A stretch of DNA of 64,000 bases from Atrina japonica (taxonomy: Eukaryota; Mollusca; Bivalvia; Pterioida; Pinnidae): contig BROG01000535.1 of NCBI GenBank assembly GCA_030159075.1, positions 457,606 through 521,605 on the forward strand. Direction: 5' to 3'. A program made the position numbers and the translations under genes. Positions 12,596 through 29,550 of this stretch are shown piece by piece. The notes under the pieces are model-generated. The model made no database searches and was not told the DNA's origin. It saw only the letters and a list, made by a program, of their open reading frames with translations. The first letter of the stretch is position 1, and each line of letters begins with the position of its first letter.

Positions 12596-12810
12596 TACAG
12601 TGGAACCTATCTTGAGAGTTGAGAAACCACTGAATCTGCCACTGAAATGTGGTCTCTCAAGACAGGTGGTCTCTCATAAGAGGTTTTATTAAAAAAATTA
12701 ATTACATGTAATGATGTACATGTAGCTGAGTACATGTAGTTTTCAGAGGGCTGTCTTTAAAGATAGGTGGTCTTTCACAAGAGTGGTCTTTCAAGACAGG
12801 TTCCACTGTA
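12596..12810. mobile_element. Palindromic element family P2 (subtype 'tcttgagag')
   Basis: TACAGTGGAACCTATCTTGA at left, AGACAGGTTCCACTGTA at right, with inner gtggtctctcaagacaggtg repeated in both orientations. Subtype shared with 32771, 33296 and 54390. Confidence 0.8.
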
Positions 12811-13008
12811 TGGACAAACTATTACAATACAAAACAATATTGCAACAATCCAACAATTTGTTATGAAGTTTCATTTTTGTAGATTTTTATGTTCGTTTTG
12901 CAATATAGTATCATAAACTAACGATTTATGATGATGGTATTTTTTTCTGAATAGATCTAGAAGAGAAAGTACATGTAGAAAGTACATTTGTAACTTATGA
13001 CCTTCATG

Positions 13009-13398
13009 TACAGTAAAACCTGTTTAGTGGACAGTTGCCATACTTATTATATTGTCCATTAATAGAGAGGTGTCCACTGAATGAAGGATGACCATTCACT
13101 GCTAAAATATCCATCCATAAAACCTACACAATTGTTCTTGTAATAAATTGTTAAGATGCATTGCAAGGAAATAAATATCAAGCAATAACAAAACAAAAGA
13201 CTACATAGGAGTGTTTTTCAAGATAGAAGTCAGAGCATACAGCTTACTTGTCTGTTGTCCAGGAAAGGGAGGTATCCGTTTATTTTTAAAAAGTTGCTAA
13301 TAGTCATATATAACAAGTAAATTGGGACATGGACAAATTGTCCATTTTCACAGGGTATCCGCTGATTTGAGGTGTCCATTATAGCAGGTTTTACTGTA
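13009..13398. mobile_element. Palindromic element family P2 (390 bp)
   Basis: TACAGTAAAACCTGTTTAGT at left and ATAGCAGGTTTTACTGTA at right, with interior phrases agtggacagttgcc, gaggtgtccactgaatgaag and ggtatccgctgatttgaggt. Closest to 7559-8050. Confidence 0.8.
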
Positions 13399-14350
13399 CA
13401 CCAATTTTCATGAAAACGGTCAACAGAATCTGTGGTTTTTCATGTCCTTTTGAAAGGAAAGTACTTAGTCTTTAAATCAAATGTATATACATATATACAA
13501 TCTACATGTACATGTGCCACTGTGTAATTTCCATTAATAAAATGATTATTACATATGTACACATAGCTTTTACTTAATTAACCTGAAAAACAAATAACTC
13601 TGACAGACATGTACATATATCATATATGTACATGTTGATGTACATATCATTATTATATACAATATACAGAAATGGCAGTTTATTTACCACTGAAGCATTT
13701 CACAAAGCTTTCACAAAAATCTATACTGTACATGTTTATGACATAATGTAAATTGCTTCACCAAGAAAATCTGAAAGTACAATTTTTATAGACAACATTT
13801 CATTCACTTGACTTGAAATGCAGTTGTTCAGAGATGTCTATGCCATGTGAATTTTTAATTCAAGAGGTACATTACATACAAGTGGTGAAATGTATTGAAC
13901 ATGCAATTGTATAATGTACATTGTACACGTACATCCAATGTCAAGGTAAATAATCTGAAATTGTAGTGTTACAGGATTCAAATTTCACAAGACTTTGCAT
14001 ATACAATGTACATTGTATATACAAGTACAGCAGGTGACAAGAGACTTTCCCTCTTCCATCATTTTCTTCTTTGTTTTATATGAAACCAACATCTTTTTAA
14101 TGTTTATATTTTATAAAATTGTAAAATCTGAACACTATTTCACAAAATTTTACAAAATTATAGTTAATAAATACATATTTATAGAATACATACGTCTTAA
14201 ATTTACTTGATATATCTATGGGAATATTTACGGTTAAGCTGTAGATAATTTTTTTATTTCCTTACTTGTTCTTTGACGTTTATTTAAGTCATCTCTGTTC
14301 ATGTAAAACAATTTTGTCTCTCATAAAATCGATGTGTATTCGAAATATGC

Positions 14351-14667
14351 GGGTGTCCGGGTAGCGCAGTGGTTAGCGCACTCGCTTTTCACCAATGCGA
14401 CCCGGGTTCGATCCTCGGATTGGGCAGGGAAGTATGTGAAATGGTTACCAATCCGGATACGCTCCTGTCCTTCGGACTGAGACAGTAAAAACCGAGGTCC
14501 CGTGTCACAGTGAGTGTCTGCACGTTAAAGAACCCTCATTGCTCAATGGCCATAGGTGTCGAGCATAGGCCAAAATTTGAAGCCCTTCACCGGCATTGGT
14601 GACGTCTCCATATGAGTGAAAGATTCTTGAGTGGGACGTTAAACAACAATAAACAAACAAACAAACA
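14351..14667 (+). mobile_element. Complete tRNA-derived SINE (family A) with target duplications
   Basis: Starts gggtgtccgggtagcgcagtgg, with an A-box-like stretch (tagcgcagtggttagcg) and a B-box-like gggttcgatcc about 40 bp further on, giving an RNA polymerase III promoter of tRNA type. The body carries gagacagtaaaaaccgagg and ctcattgctcaatgg, and ends in gggacgttaaacaac plus (AAAC)n. It is flanked by 8-bp duplications AAATATGC at 14343-14350 and 14668-14675, direct evidence of retroposition. Non-autonomous, so it would need a partner LINE not seen here. Confidence 0.92.
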
Positions 14668-16896
14668 AAATATGCAGAGACTGAGTAGTTATTTATATTT
14701 TAGAAGAACAGATTCAAAATAAGAATTTAATTTATCACAGAGAGAAATGTTTTTATTTAGTTTCCACTTAAATTTGTGGATTCTATGAACGTTTAAGAAT
14801 TATTGGTTTTATATAAAACAAAGAAGAAAATGATGGAAAAAGGAAATATTTTTGTCACCGTGCTGTATAGTAATATTCCCTAAAAGTTGTGGTATTGCTC
14901 TGCCGTCCAATTCTCATGGTCAGTTACATGATAGTATGTGGCACAATGTATGCACGACAATACAATATACATGTGTACCAACGGTCAATCAATTTTTGTG
15001 TGAGATTTACAGTCAACTTCATCAGCAATAAAAAGGATTGTTATAAAGACAAACAATTAAATGGTTCACAAACACCAGTACGGGGTACGTGTACCTGTAG
15101 AAGAGACGGTAACGTTTACAATGATTATAAATGTACTGCATCAGACTCACATACATGACTTGAAACAGAATACACAACATCATAAATGTGGTGCTAAAGA
15201 GCTCTACTAACTTTGGGAGTTACTAACAGACTTTGTTCTGCCAATTTGCTGAGAACATCATTGGTGACACAATTTGGGGATTTTAGGTGAATTTGTGTTA
15301 AATTGGGACAACTAAATGTAATGGAATCTCTTTTAAGTGCATATTCCCCAGTATTGATTTATATTTTATTACAGTCATGGTAACCATTTGTTCAACAAAT
15401 TGAGATTTTTTTTTCATCAAATTGAAAACAAAAACAAAAAACCCACATATTTTGCATTGGGAATGGGGCCAAATACAATTGTATCGGCCCTGTGAAAAAT
15501 ATAGAAAAAGGCCAGACTAAAGTGTATGTATCTAGGACAATAACTATACATGTATGTAAAGTCTGTGGACAAATGCTCGTGGTATACCAATGCTCGTGGT
15601 ATTTTTAAATTTGATCTGCTCTGCAATACAAAAATAAAAGTTTTGTATTTGCCTTATTTATCTACCGAAAAACTTTTGTTTTCTCCATTTTGGTCAACGG
15701 AAACTGTCATCATGTGACCGGTAAATGTTTTGTTTACAGCAGACAGTAACAAAAAATACTTCTGTGCCATATTTTTCATTTTCATTCGTTCAGGTAAGTA
15801 CATGTAAGGCTAAAAATAATAATATTTGTGATTTATTTGTAAACTTGTGAATAAAATTTATTCATTTACTTACAAGTATCTGAAATTTAATCAGTGTAGA
15901 CAATTAATTTTAGAATATGAAAAAATACGGTACCACAAGCAATAGTACACTTGCAGTAAAAAAATGTTGTTTCAGCAACTCCTAAATACGGACAGCTCTC
16001 TAGGAATAAATATTGCCAAGACAGTTCCCAGTGACATGTGAACTTTTTTTAGGGCCTTGTCTTTTAAAATATCCTTATACATTATAGGTAAGTGGTACCT
16101 ATAATAAAATAATCGTGCAGACGTGTTATTTTTACCACAAGCATTGGTCCACCCTCTCTGTAACTCAATGGGTGGGGACAGAATTGCAAATTACCTAGAC
16201 ACAGAATGCTGTATGCTTGATAGGTGCATACAACAATTACAAGTTTATAATATTGAAATTCACTACGTATGATGCAATACAATACAAATTTTTTTTTATC
16301 AATCAATTGAGGCAATCCCTTTGGAGATTCTGTCGTGTTGCCCTACTGGTGGCAAGGGATTACCATTGAGGCAGAACAATGTGTACCTGTTTGACAAGTT
16401 AAAATCAGCACTCCAAAAACTGTGTTCTCATAAATTCTATCGGACAAAAACAGAAAGAATTCTATATTTCCAATAACATATAAGTGCTTTTTGTTATTTT
16501 TTTTCTATTTCCCAAACGTTATTATTAAAACTACTGCAGTACAATGCACCTGCAGGACATCTGCATTACAACGCAATGATAATGCACCAATGGCAATGTA
16601 AACATGCCTTTCGATAATACGGTTGACAAAAATACTATGCCATTTACCTTAATGCATTGCAATGTATACAATTTAAATAAAATTACGACATGTAAAAGAT
16701 ATCGGATGACGGTCTATCCCTTTCTGGTCAGATAAAAAAAAAGTGACTGAGATTCAATGTCAGGTACAGATTACAGGTACGATTACTCAATAAATAAGGC
16801 GACAAGCTTACGTTCCATGTTAAACAACAAATATTCCAAATATCACATAACTGATTATTATGTCACACGAAAATAAATAAATAAATAAATACTCAC

Positions 16897-16995
16897 GGCT
16901 CTGAATATTTTCCAGGCACCTTTTAATCGAAATTTCTGTTCTGGGGGCGACTTTACCATCCATCCCGAATAAACAACATTCGCGATCTTGTTCAT
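16897..16995 (-). CDS. First coding exon of a GAB-family docking protein (start of PH domain)
   Basis: Read on the minus strand from ATG 16995-16993, 33 codons give MNKIANVVYSGWMVKSPPEQ, continuing FRLKGAWKIFRA and ending at donor GCC|GTGAGT (16896-16891 on plus). The VVxSGWxxKSPPEx(K)(x)R opening matches the start of the PH domain of GRB2-associated-binding proteins (GAB1/2; Drosophila DOS), scaffolds that link receptor tyrosine kinases to SHP2 and PI3K at the membrane. An in-frame TAA at 17008-17010 supports this ATG. The overlapping longer ORF in another frame starts at TTG and hides it. The next exon should continue the PH strand around an RWF motif. I found no such exon on the minus strand of 1-16890, so it is probably further left. 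Paralogue identity cannot be decided from 33 residues. Confidence 0.72.
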
Positions 16996-17518
16996 TTTTA
17001 AACAATCTTATTTTTTTAAAGTGAAACTTCTTTCCTTGATGTATGTAGTGTTGTATTGTTCATGTTTCTAAATTTAATTTAGATCACATCCCAATTCCTT
17101 TTTACTATCTTCATGGAAGCAAAGTAAGAAGCACTCGGAAGAGATAGACATTATTTTGTTTTCTGCCAAAATGGTAATGGACTCCGATTGATTTCCGGAA
17201 ATTTGACGTTCTTCCTGTTGTTGTAATTCTTTTTACGATTGGTCGATACAAAACACGAACACCAATCGACAGTGCTTTTACAAAAAGCATTTGTTTTGCA
17301 AAGAGAAAGCAAGTCGAGTGTCCAACACTAAAAGACAGTTGTCGAAATGTGTACAAACAGAAGGTATTTTCTTAAAATCATATCCCTGAATATATTTACT
17401 GAAAAATTCATTATTTTTTGTTTAATTTTGTAACTTTTTACATCCGAATCAGTGAATCTGATCACATATGACATGGAAACAAAAGTTCGAAATGTTGACA
17501 GTAGTTTGGGGTCGTCCC

Positions 17519-17750
17519 GATAGTCCGACACTCAATAGTCCGACACTCGATCATTTTCCACTACCTTGAAAAACAAGTGTGGACACACTGAAATGTCTTG
17601 CCTGTATAACGTTAAATTTAAATGATCAATGTCAGGGGCGGATCCAGCCATTTAAAAAAGGGGGTGTCTGTGTTCCCAACCCAAGGTACATGTCCCGATA
17701 CAAATGCATTGATCGGCCAAAAAAAGGGGGTCCAACCCACGACCCCCCCC

Positions 17751-17781
<31 letters not shown>

Positions 17782-17890
17782 ATGAGGTCGAGGTGAGATA
17801 TACCCTTTCAGACAAACGTGTATATATTGAGTGTCGGATTAATGAGTGTCGGACTATTGAGTGTCGGACCAATGAGTGTCGGACTATCGA
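17519..17890. mobile_element. Foldback element with repeated AGTGTCGGACTAT arms
   Basis: The left arm (17519-17552) has two units of tagtccgacactca and the right arm (17829-17890) four inverted units gagtgtcggacta. The interior includes a second repeat (17633-17767) starting ggggcggatccagcc and ending in a poly-C run. It resembles a MITE or foldback transposon with sub-terminal repeats. Confidence 0.75.
17743..17783 (+). repeat. Poly-C (25) followed by (CA)n
   Basis: Twenty-five C from 17743 to 17767, then about eight CA units. It lies inside the foldback element. Confidence 0.95.
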
Positions 17891-17899
17891 CGTTATCCC

Positions 17900-18375
17900 G
17901 ACAGTTTATCACTGTGCGTGGGACATTTTCACTGCCAGTATCACTTACTGACTTAGACACTGTCACTGAGTATGTCAGTAGCATGTGATTGTCAGTACAT
18001 CATAACTCAGTATGTGTTTGTCAGTTTGTAACCGTATGTCAGTAGGCCTATATGATTGTCAGTATGTCACTAGTGATAACTGATATGTCAGTGTGTGATT
18101 GTCACATCATTGTGTACCATAATGTCAGTAGGCCTATATGATTGTAGCCTATGTCAGTTTGTGACAGTGAATATATCAGTATGTGATTGTTAGTATGTGA
18201 CAAAAATATGTCAAAATATGATTGTCAGTATGTGGTTAATGGTTGTGAGTTTGTCAGTATGTAGTTGTGAGTCAGTATATGTGACTGTGAGTATGGCATA
18301 TGTGAGTGTCAGTATGACATTATGTGATTGTCAGTGTGTCAATATGTGATTGTCACTTTTTCAGTATGCAGAGTC
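17900..18375 (+). repeat. Degenerate tandem repeat (tatgtcagtatgtgattgtcag)
   Basis: About 20 irregular units of roughly 15-30 bp built from tgattgtcagtatgt and gtcagtaggcctatatg. No reading frame stays open through it. Confidence 0.75.
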
Positions 18376-19694
18376 CTGGGGAAAAAATGATGGTCTAAAT
18401 GAATCAATTAATATACAATGTACATGTAAAATAGGTGACATCTGAGATTTGAGTAACACAATTCTTTATCACCAATTTACCACTTGAATCAGTTTAAAAT
18501 CACTGAAGTCATTTAGTCTTGGTTAAAACTAAAAGTGAGCCTGCTTACTTTTCAGAATTCTCAAGTGATGTTTGTATTTAATTCTCAGCAACTTAATCCC
18601 ATTAATTAGTTTTTACAAGTTGATGCTCCATCAGCTGAGTAATGTTATGGTAAGTTGTTTATTGGGATCAAATTAAAGCACATTTTACAGTATGGGATTA
18701 ATATTAACTTAATAACACATATTATTGAAGGGAAATTACACATGTATATGCATTTCAGCAACATGAACTCAACTTCAAGATTTAAATTTCCAAATCACCC
18801 TTTTATTCGTAAATTTTTTATTTTAAATTGACGAAAATAAAGTAACAATTCGCTGAAAAATATAGGTCTAGAAGACTTGTTGAATTACAATGTATATGCT
18901 ATTAAAAGTCAGTTTAGCATCTTTTATGAGTTATAAGATATCATAAATTTGCTTTAGAATATAAATTTTTAATTATTTTTTAACTTATTATACACTTGTG
19001 ACAGAATTAACGTTAAAAGTGATTGATTTCATTGTTTACAATTCTTGTGCACGATTAATAAGCAAATGAGTTTTTGATCGAGTTTCCCTTACTGTGTATT
19101 GGCAAGATCTGTCTGTGAAGTTGGACATAAAAGTTGCATCATTTGTCATTCACCTGAAATTAAATGATGAGAAACTCATGGCAGTCTTTGAAGTTGGGAA
19201 AATGTTTTACATACACACATATTGACCTAGAGATATAAGGCTACTAACTGATGGGACATACATGTATAGTGAAAGGCCACTAAGGGTACAATACTGACAT
19301 TCACATAGAAATTTAATATTGATGAAACAAAATTTATAATTATATTAAAGCTCAAGATTTTATAATCATATCGCTGATATACCAGTATGTAGTTTGTTGC
19401 ATAATAGATAAGTCATCAGTACTCACATTAGGACAGATATCTGCCCTTATTTTAAGTTAGGCCTAAAATAAGATTAAGTTTGTTTGCTGTTTACTCACCG
19501 ACCCACGGAAATCATCGTGACTCGGAAAATTTTATTGCTGTTTTCAAAAAAAAATTTTTTTTTTTAATGATCTATCTGGAACGTTCGATTACCGTCATAA
19601 CTTTATATAGTAATTAGTATTAACTTCGTCTCGATCTCCTAGAATATACATGTATATATTTTGACCGTGGTGCTTTTATTTATTCAATAGAATT

Positions 19695-20070
19695 CTACGA
19701 ATACTATTTATAAAAATAGGAAATTAAAAATCCTGTATGATACATGTTTTACTAGGATAATTAATTTATGAAACACCTGTGTAAATTTGTTTGATATGCT
19801 TCCTCCTTTTATGAGATTCTGTCTGGCGGGACAACACAACAGAATCTCCAAAGGGATTTATTCAGATTTTACTCACTCAAAAAATTGCTTAAAATCAGGA
19901 CATAAAGTTCGGCCTAAGCTACTGCTATATCCCAGAATGACACACATATTTTCTCTACGAATACTATTTATAAAAATAGGAAACCAAAAATCTGGTATGA
20001 TACATGTTTTACTAACATAATCAATTGATGAAACACCTGTGTAAATTTGTTTGATGTTTCCTCCTTTCAT
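19695..20070 (+). repeat. Direct duplication about 115 bp, copies at 19695 and 19957
   Basis: ctacgaatactatttataaa through gaaacacctgtgtaaatttg and cctcctttcatga occur twice, about 265 bp apart. The spacer holds cagaatctccaaagggattt, the reverse of a stretch at 16315-16336. Confidence 0.8.
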
Positions 20071-22389
20071 GAAAGCGGAAGGGAATAATGTTATAGCAAA
20101 CATAAGAGTTACCAGTCGTTATTTTTTTTATTTCAAAAGTATTTGTCAAAACGTAATAATTTTACAAAAACGATATCAAATCTAGTTAAATGAAATCAAT
20201 TAAATTTGTACACCTGTTTTCTTTAACATAACGCTGTGTATTTCTCTAATTTACATTAGAAATATATTAAAAACGTCCTAGGAAAGTTATCATTTTAAAA
20301 CACCGACTTATTGTGACTGATTGCCGATAGTTGGGAGGTCAAGTTGAGCCTCTGATTTAATACTGGCAAGGCTGTTTAATTTGCAACCAGTGAACAAATA
20401 AAATATCTATGAGATGACCGTTTAGTTTCGATAGATAATTGTTGTACAATATATCATATCTTATATGTCTTTGTATATTTTATTTTACTTTTAATAATGT
20501 TCTAGTGCATACATGTACAAATAATCACGAAATGATACACAAAATAGAACATGTAGCATGAGATACTGTTGCGACGTGGGGCGCGACCCGAAGCAACGCA
20601 ACAGAATTATTCATCCATGCTACCATGGTGCTATCTGAAATTTCTGGGGAGAACACTGACATATACAAATAGATTCCAGAATATCTGCATACATTTTATT
20701 TATACTCTGTCATGAATCTCTGTGAAAACTTGTTGAAATTTCACAAATGACCTTTCTCTTCTCCTGTCTGTCTCAAACATTTATGAAATATTTAATGTGT
20801 CCTCATTTACAATTATTTTCATTATAATTTGTACAAAATTTTAGTTGATATACCTCATTTGAACCATTAAGTGCCCATGTAGCTATTAACACCCCTCCCC
20901 TTTTTTAACAGACAATTGAGAATCTTTTCTATCTGGTTGACAAGGAGATGTGGACCTGAAAAACCTTAAATACATGTAACAGTTTATCTGTAGCCCCCAG
21001 CAATAGAATTATGTTGATTGGTGTACTCGGTAATAATTGCACCAACTTTACCACTGTGCCTTATAAAAAATTAATTATTTTAACTTTAATTTCATTATTA
21101 ATTGGTCCCATTAAGCACCCACTCCTTTTTCCTGATTTTTGTAGTGCCCTGGGCACTTAATGGGTCGAATACGGTATTATTCTATCTATCAAAAAATATC
21201 AATTTTGACAAATCCGGAATTTCAACTAAACCGATTTCGACATAACGGGATTCCAGTGTATGTCACTAATTATTTGCAATAACAAGCCCCTGTTGTATTT
21301 TTTAAAGTAAATATACAACCAGAGACATATCTCTGATACAACACGTGAAATAAAGGCCAATTTTAACAATGACCCAGAGTGTTATGGGCCAAATGTGTGA
21401 CACCAAGTATCCGAGATAAGATTTCCCTGAACCCGCATCCTCAAATATTTGTTGACACTCAGGCCTTTTTCTATAGTTTCCATGGGGCCAAAATTTGGCC
21501 CCATTCCCAAGGCAAAGTACATGTGGTTTTCCCAATTTGATGAAAAAGATTCCCAATTTTAGTGTGAGGCAATGACCATAATGAAAAATAAATCAATATA
21601 AGCCTTATAATAAGGGGAAATGCACTAATAACAGATTCCATTACATTTAGGTTTCCATGTGCACAAACAATTTTTCCCAATTGGACACAAAGTCCCGTTA
21701 AAATTGCCAATTGTGTCCCCAATGGCATTTTCCTAAAATTGACAGACAAAGGCCTGACACTAAAGCGATGTCGGGAACATGTGGTCGTAATCATAAATTG
21801 CCTAATTTGGCATGGAAATGACACAGATAAATATTGAGCATCATGTTTAATAGAAGCAAAATGTAATAGGGAACTTTCGAGTTAGCCCAGATTACCGTTA
21901 TAATCCTGCTTTTATTATTGCCAGTTGCATGATTCTAGAAAAATGTTCCTCAATGTTATTTCCTGTTTCGATAATGTATAGATAGCCCCCATAGCAATGC
22001 AAATGTTTGGAAGGTCCTGGGTTTGCTTCCCGGTTCTCTACCTGATACATTTCAACACTCAAAATTCACAAATTTTCGGCCACTCGGCCTTTATCAAATG
22101 AAAGGCGACAATATGTATATCAGTTACATAGTATTAAGTTTGCACAATACAAAGCTTCAGTGCAAATGTTTATCGATGTTCGGTAATCCAGGCTAACTCG
22201 AAAGTTCCCTTTTGAGTTTCAGCAAACCCAAATGCATTAGCATGATGAGGGAATATTTTGATTCTTAAAAGCTATGGGAAGCCTTTTTTCTGGGTTCAAG
22301 ACATGCTGATAATATAAGAATTTTGCATGAAGAAACTGCTAAAACCAGTATAGCCAGATTGTGAAGCACTGACAGAAATTCAATATACT

Positions 22390-23170
22390 CGGTATGTATA
22401 AGATTTAAGGTGTTGGGACACAAACCCATATACATGTACATAACTGAATGTCTTTTCAAAAGAAACAAGAATGATATGGTTTATGGGTGGGGATGTGAAC
22501 ACTTTTTAAGTTATAAACAAAAAACAGATATTTTTGGGGGTGGGGCATAATCCCTTTTTGCACCACTGGATTTGATTTTCTATAAGGAACAATTTATGAG
22601 ATATATGGTTTAGGGATGGGTATGTGAACGATTTGCAAGTTATCAGTAAAAATATATATTCCATATACATTTGAATGTGTCTTCCCAGAATGATCAAGAA
22701 TATACTTTTGTACTTTATATGATTTAGAGGTGGGAATGCAATTTTTTTTTTAAAGGTAAAATTATATATTTCAGGGGGTAGCACAAGACCTAAAGGTGCC
22801 CCGTATACACCACTGACTTTGTCTTCCCATAACAAACAAAATTATACATGGTTTAGGGTGGGGATGTGAATGGTTTTCAAGTAATCCATGTACCGTACAT
22901 AAAATTTATAAATTTAAGGTGGTGGGACATACATGTATCTCCATATGACACCATTGTATATCAATTAAAATTTATTCCCATAATGAACGAAAGTATATGG
23001 TTTAGGTGTTGGAAAGTAAGTGATTTTCAAGCAATTCATAAATATAAAACCTAAGGGAGTGGGACATTTCCGTAAGGACAACAGTATACCTCATTGAATA
23101 TTTCTTCCCATAAGGAACAAGTAAATATGTCTTAATTTTATGTAAACTGTACTATTTTCAAGTTATAATA
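22390..23170 (+). repeat. Diverged tandem repeat, about five to six units of 110-140 bp
   Basis: Each unit has cttcccataa-ggaacaa, tatatggtttaggg-tggg-atgtgaa, ttcaagtta(t/a) and ggtgggacat/ggggcata. Landmarks recur near 22475, 22605, 22725, 22850, 23000 and 23110. Old and strongly diverged. Confidence 0.75.
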
Positions 23171-23412
23171 AAATATTAAAAATAATATCCCATAGATTTC
23201 TATACTAAACCTATTCCCCACCCCCTTTACTACTGTGATCCTCCTAAATTAAAAAACAAAGCTAAAGCAAATTGTTCACACAGACTGATGGGTATCATCA
23301 TTTCATAAACCAGATTAAACTTCAAGATCCAGCCAAAATTGTGGTTGTGTAAATTCATTGCAGATCTGTTTTTATTACCTTTTTTTTGTATGAAACAATA
23401 TCTTAAGCAATA

Positions 23413-27769
<4,357 letters not shown>

Positions 27770-27781
27770 TCTTAAGCAATA

Positions 27782-27905
27782 TGCGTAAGAAAGACCACAC
27801 TTAACTTTAAGAATATACTAAGCATATTCTTAAGAGTTAAAAAGCAAGAAATTCATACTTAAGAATGTGCTTAGGCACTTAAGAATTTGTATGCGTAAGA
27901 GCCTA
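27782..27905. repeat. Palindromic 'cttaagaat' element
   Basis: Several overlapping inverted repeats built from cttaagaatatac/gcatattcttaag and acttaagaatgtgc/gcacttaagaatt, opening and closing with atgcgtaaga. The SINE at 23413-27769 inserted at its left edge. Confidence 0.6.
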
Positions 27906-28410
27906 GCACTGAAAAAAAAAATCAGAAAAAGTGGCTGGCGCTTATTGGAACCAATAAATAGTTAAATTGATGTAAAATGATAAATTTTTTATAAGTCAAG
28001 GCCCGGTGATAAAGTTGTTGTTGTTATTACCGGGGACACCTATCGATATTCTTCTGATGTTGGAGGTTAAAGATAAATGATTACATGTAATTACATATTT
28101 TTTTTTTGGTCCACATTTTTTGGGCAATACTAGGGTAGAAAAGATACTCAATCCTCTGTAAAAAAAAAAAAAAATTTGGAAGAGGGGTCCCTATAGGGAA
28201 ATGGGCATTTAACAGGTAGAATATGGTATTGCTAATTTTAAGCCTTGTAAATTCAGTAAATAAAAGCATTGTATAATAGAAAAAAATAAATACTATAAAA
28301 GTTTATGAAATTTTGCCCACATACAGCTTTAACATTTTATGAGATTCAAAAAGTGAATAAAGATAAGATATTGACTCTGATAACTAATGGACATTACCTG
28401 TACGTGTACA

Positions 28411-28502
28411 TTAACTCACTGACCCCTAAAGACACATTTTGACTAGCCTAAATCATTTATTTACAGAAGAGTCCATTATTTTTCAGGGGTAGATGAGTTA
28501 AA
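28411..28502 (+). mobile_element. Short palindromic element, family P1
   Basis: TTAACTCACTGACCCCTAAA at left, TTTTTCAGGGGTAGATGAGTTAA at right, core ttgactagcctaaatcattt. Both ends are TTAA. Confidence 0.75.
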
Positions 28503-29459
28503 TTAAAAAATGACTGTATATTTCAGATATAAAACTAAAAAAAAGGGGGGGGGGAATACGAGATCTCTCTGAAAAATCAAATACCATATTTGACCTAAAT
28601 GTAATAAGTGCCCAGGACGCTAAAAATGGGGAAAAGGGGTGATTTATTAAATTGACTTATTGAAATCAATTTAGAGTCAAATTGACATAGAGAGTTAAGT
28701 TTTTTATTAGGCATAGTGGCAAAGTTATTGTAGTTATTACCAAGGACATCTATCAACATTCTTCTGTTGCTATTGGGGCTAGAGATAGAATGTAACTTAT
28801 GTTTTTGTGGTTCACATTTCCTCGTCAACTGGCTAGAAAAGGTGAGTTACTCTGAACTAAGGGTAGGGGCGCTTAATGGGACATGGACGCTTGTTGGATA
28901 GAATACGGTACTAAACATAACAAATTAATTTGTGGTAATCTTAGAAATCATATGTTATAACTTAAATCCTTATATATGGTGTAGTACTTTATTTACATAT
29001 GATCTCATTATTCAAACAGAACTGCCAACAAAAAATTTTATATTTTATATTCAGGAATTCAAATTCTATTCCATTTTCTTTTAAAAAACAGATGGAAGTC
29101 TTTTTATTTACATGTACTGTGTAAATGTAGTATCTGAAAGAAACGCTTAGATTTCAATATTTCTTAAAACAACTTTAGGTACATGTGAACTCGCAGTCTT
29201 TCTCTTTAGCCTTTTAATACCAAAATCCTAAATCATAACAAACTATGTTTTTTAAGTGCAGTGAAAAAACACATTTTTGAAACTTACATCTATATAGCTT
29301 TTAGTCTTCTTTGTTTTTCTTTACTTATACAGAATGTAAAAATAATAAGCCATGAGGTAGCTCATACTAAACGTACATGAACATGTATCGGTACACTGGT
29401 TTTTTGTTGTTTTTTTTTTAATTTAATATGAATGTAATCAGACATGTTTTGGTTATATA

Positions 29460-29550
29460 TACAGTGAAAACTCTCTTGTTAGACCACTGTCATAAGTGAC
29501 CACCTGTCTTGTGAGAGTAAATTCTGAAAACCACTGAGGAAAGTAATTCT
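29460..29550. mobile_element. Half copy of palindromic family P2
   Basis: tacagtgaaaactctcttgt then gtgaccacctgtcttgtgag and gaaaaccactgagg. The right end is missing. Confidence 0.6.

Larger units (their letters stand above)
1..16890 (-). other. Presumed first intron of the GAB-like gene (no exon recognised)
   Basis: GAB genes usually have a very long first intron (family knowledge). I looked on the minus strand for a PH-domain continuation (RWF and EYYKN type motifs) and saw none. What is visible is repeat-derived: palindromic elements, SINE fragments, a duplicated 0.76 kb segment and degenerate tandem repeats. Apart from the listed repeats I see nothing supportable in 791-1612, 4528-5047, 10430-11466, 13399-14342 and 14676-16890. 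Confidence 0.4.

Noticed and set aside
14351..14430. tRNA gene
   Set aside because: A and B boxes are present, but the sequence continues into a SINE body and no full cloverleaf with a paired acceptor stem could be drawn.
16820..17005. Longer minus-strand frame beginning KNEQDRECCLFGMDGK
   Set aside because: It starts at TTG, not ATG, and has no recognisable domain; the overlapping ATG frame gives a GAB PH-domain start.
20568..20610. Local GC-rich hairpin tgttgcg...cgcaaca
   Set aside because: The stem is only 7 bp with no supporting context; probably chance or a decayed element end.
21471..21824. 117-codon minus-strand ORF
   Set aside because: Built from repeated 'cccaatttg' text in AT-rich DNA; no domain and no matching splice sites.
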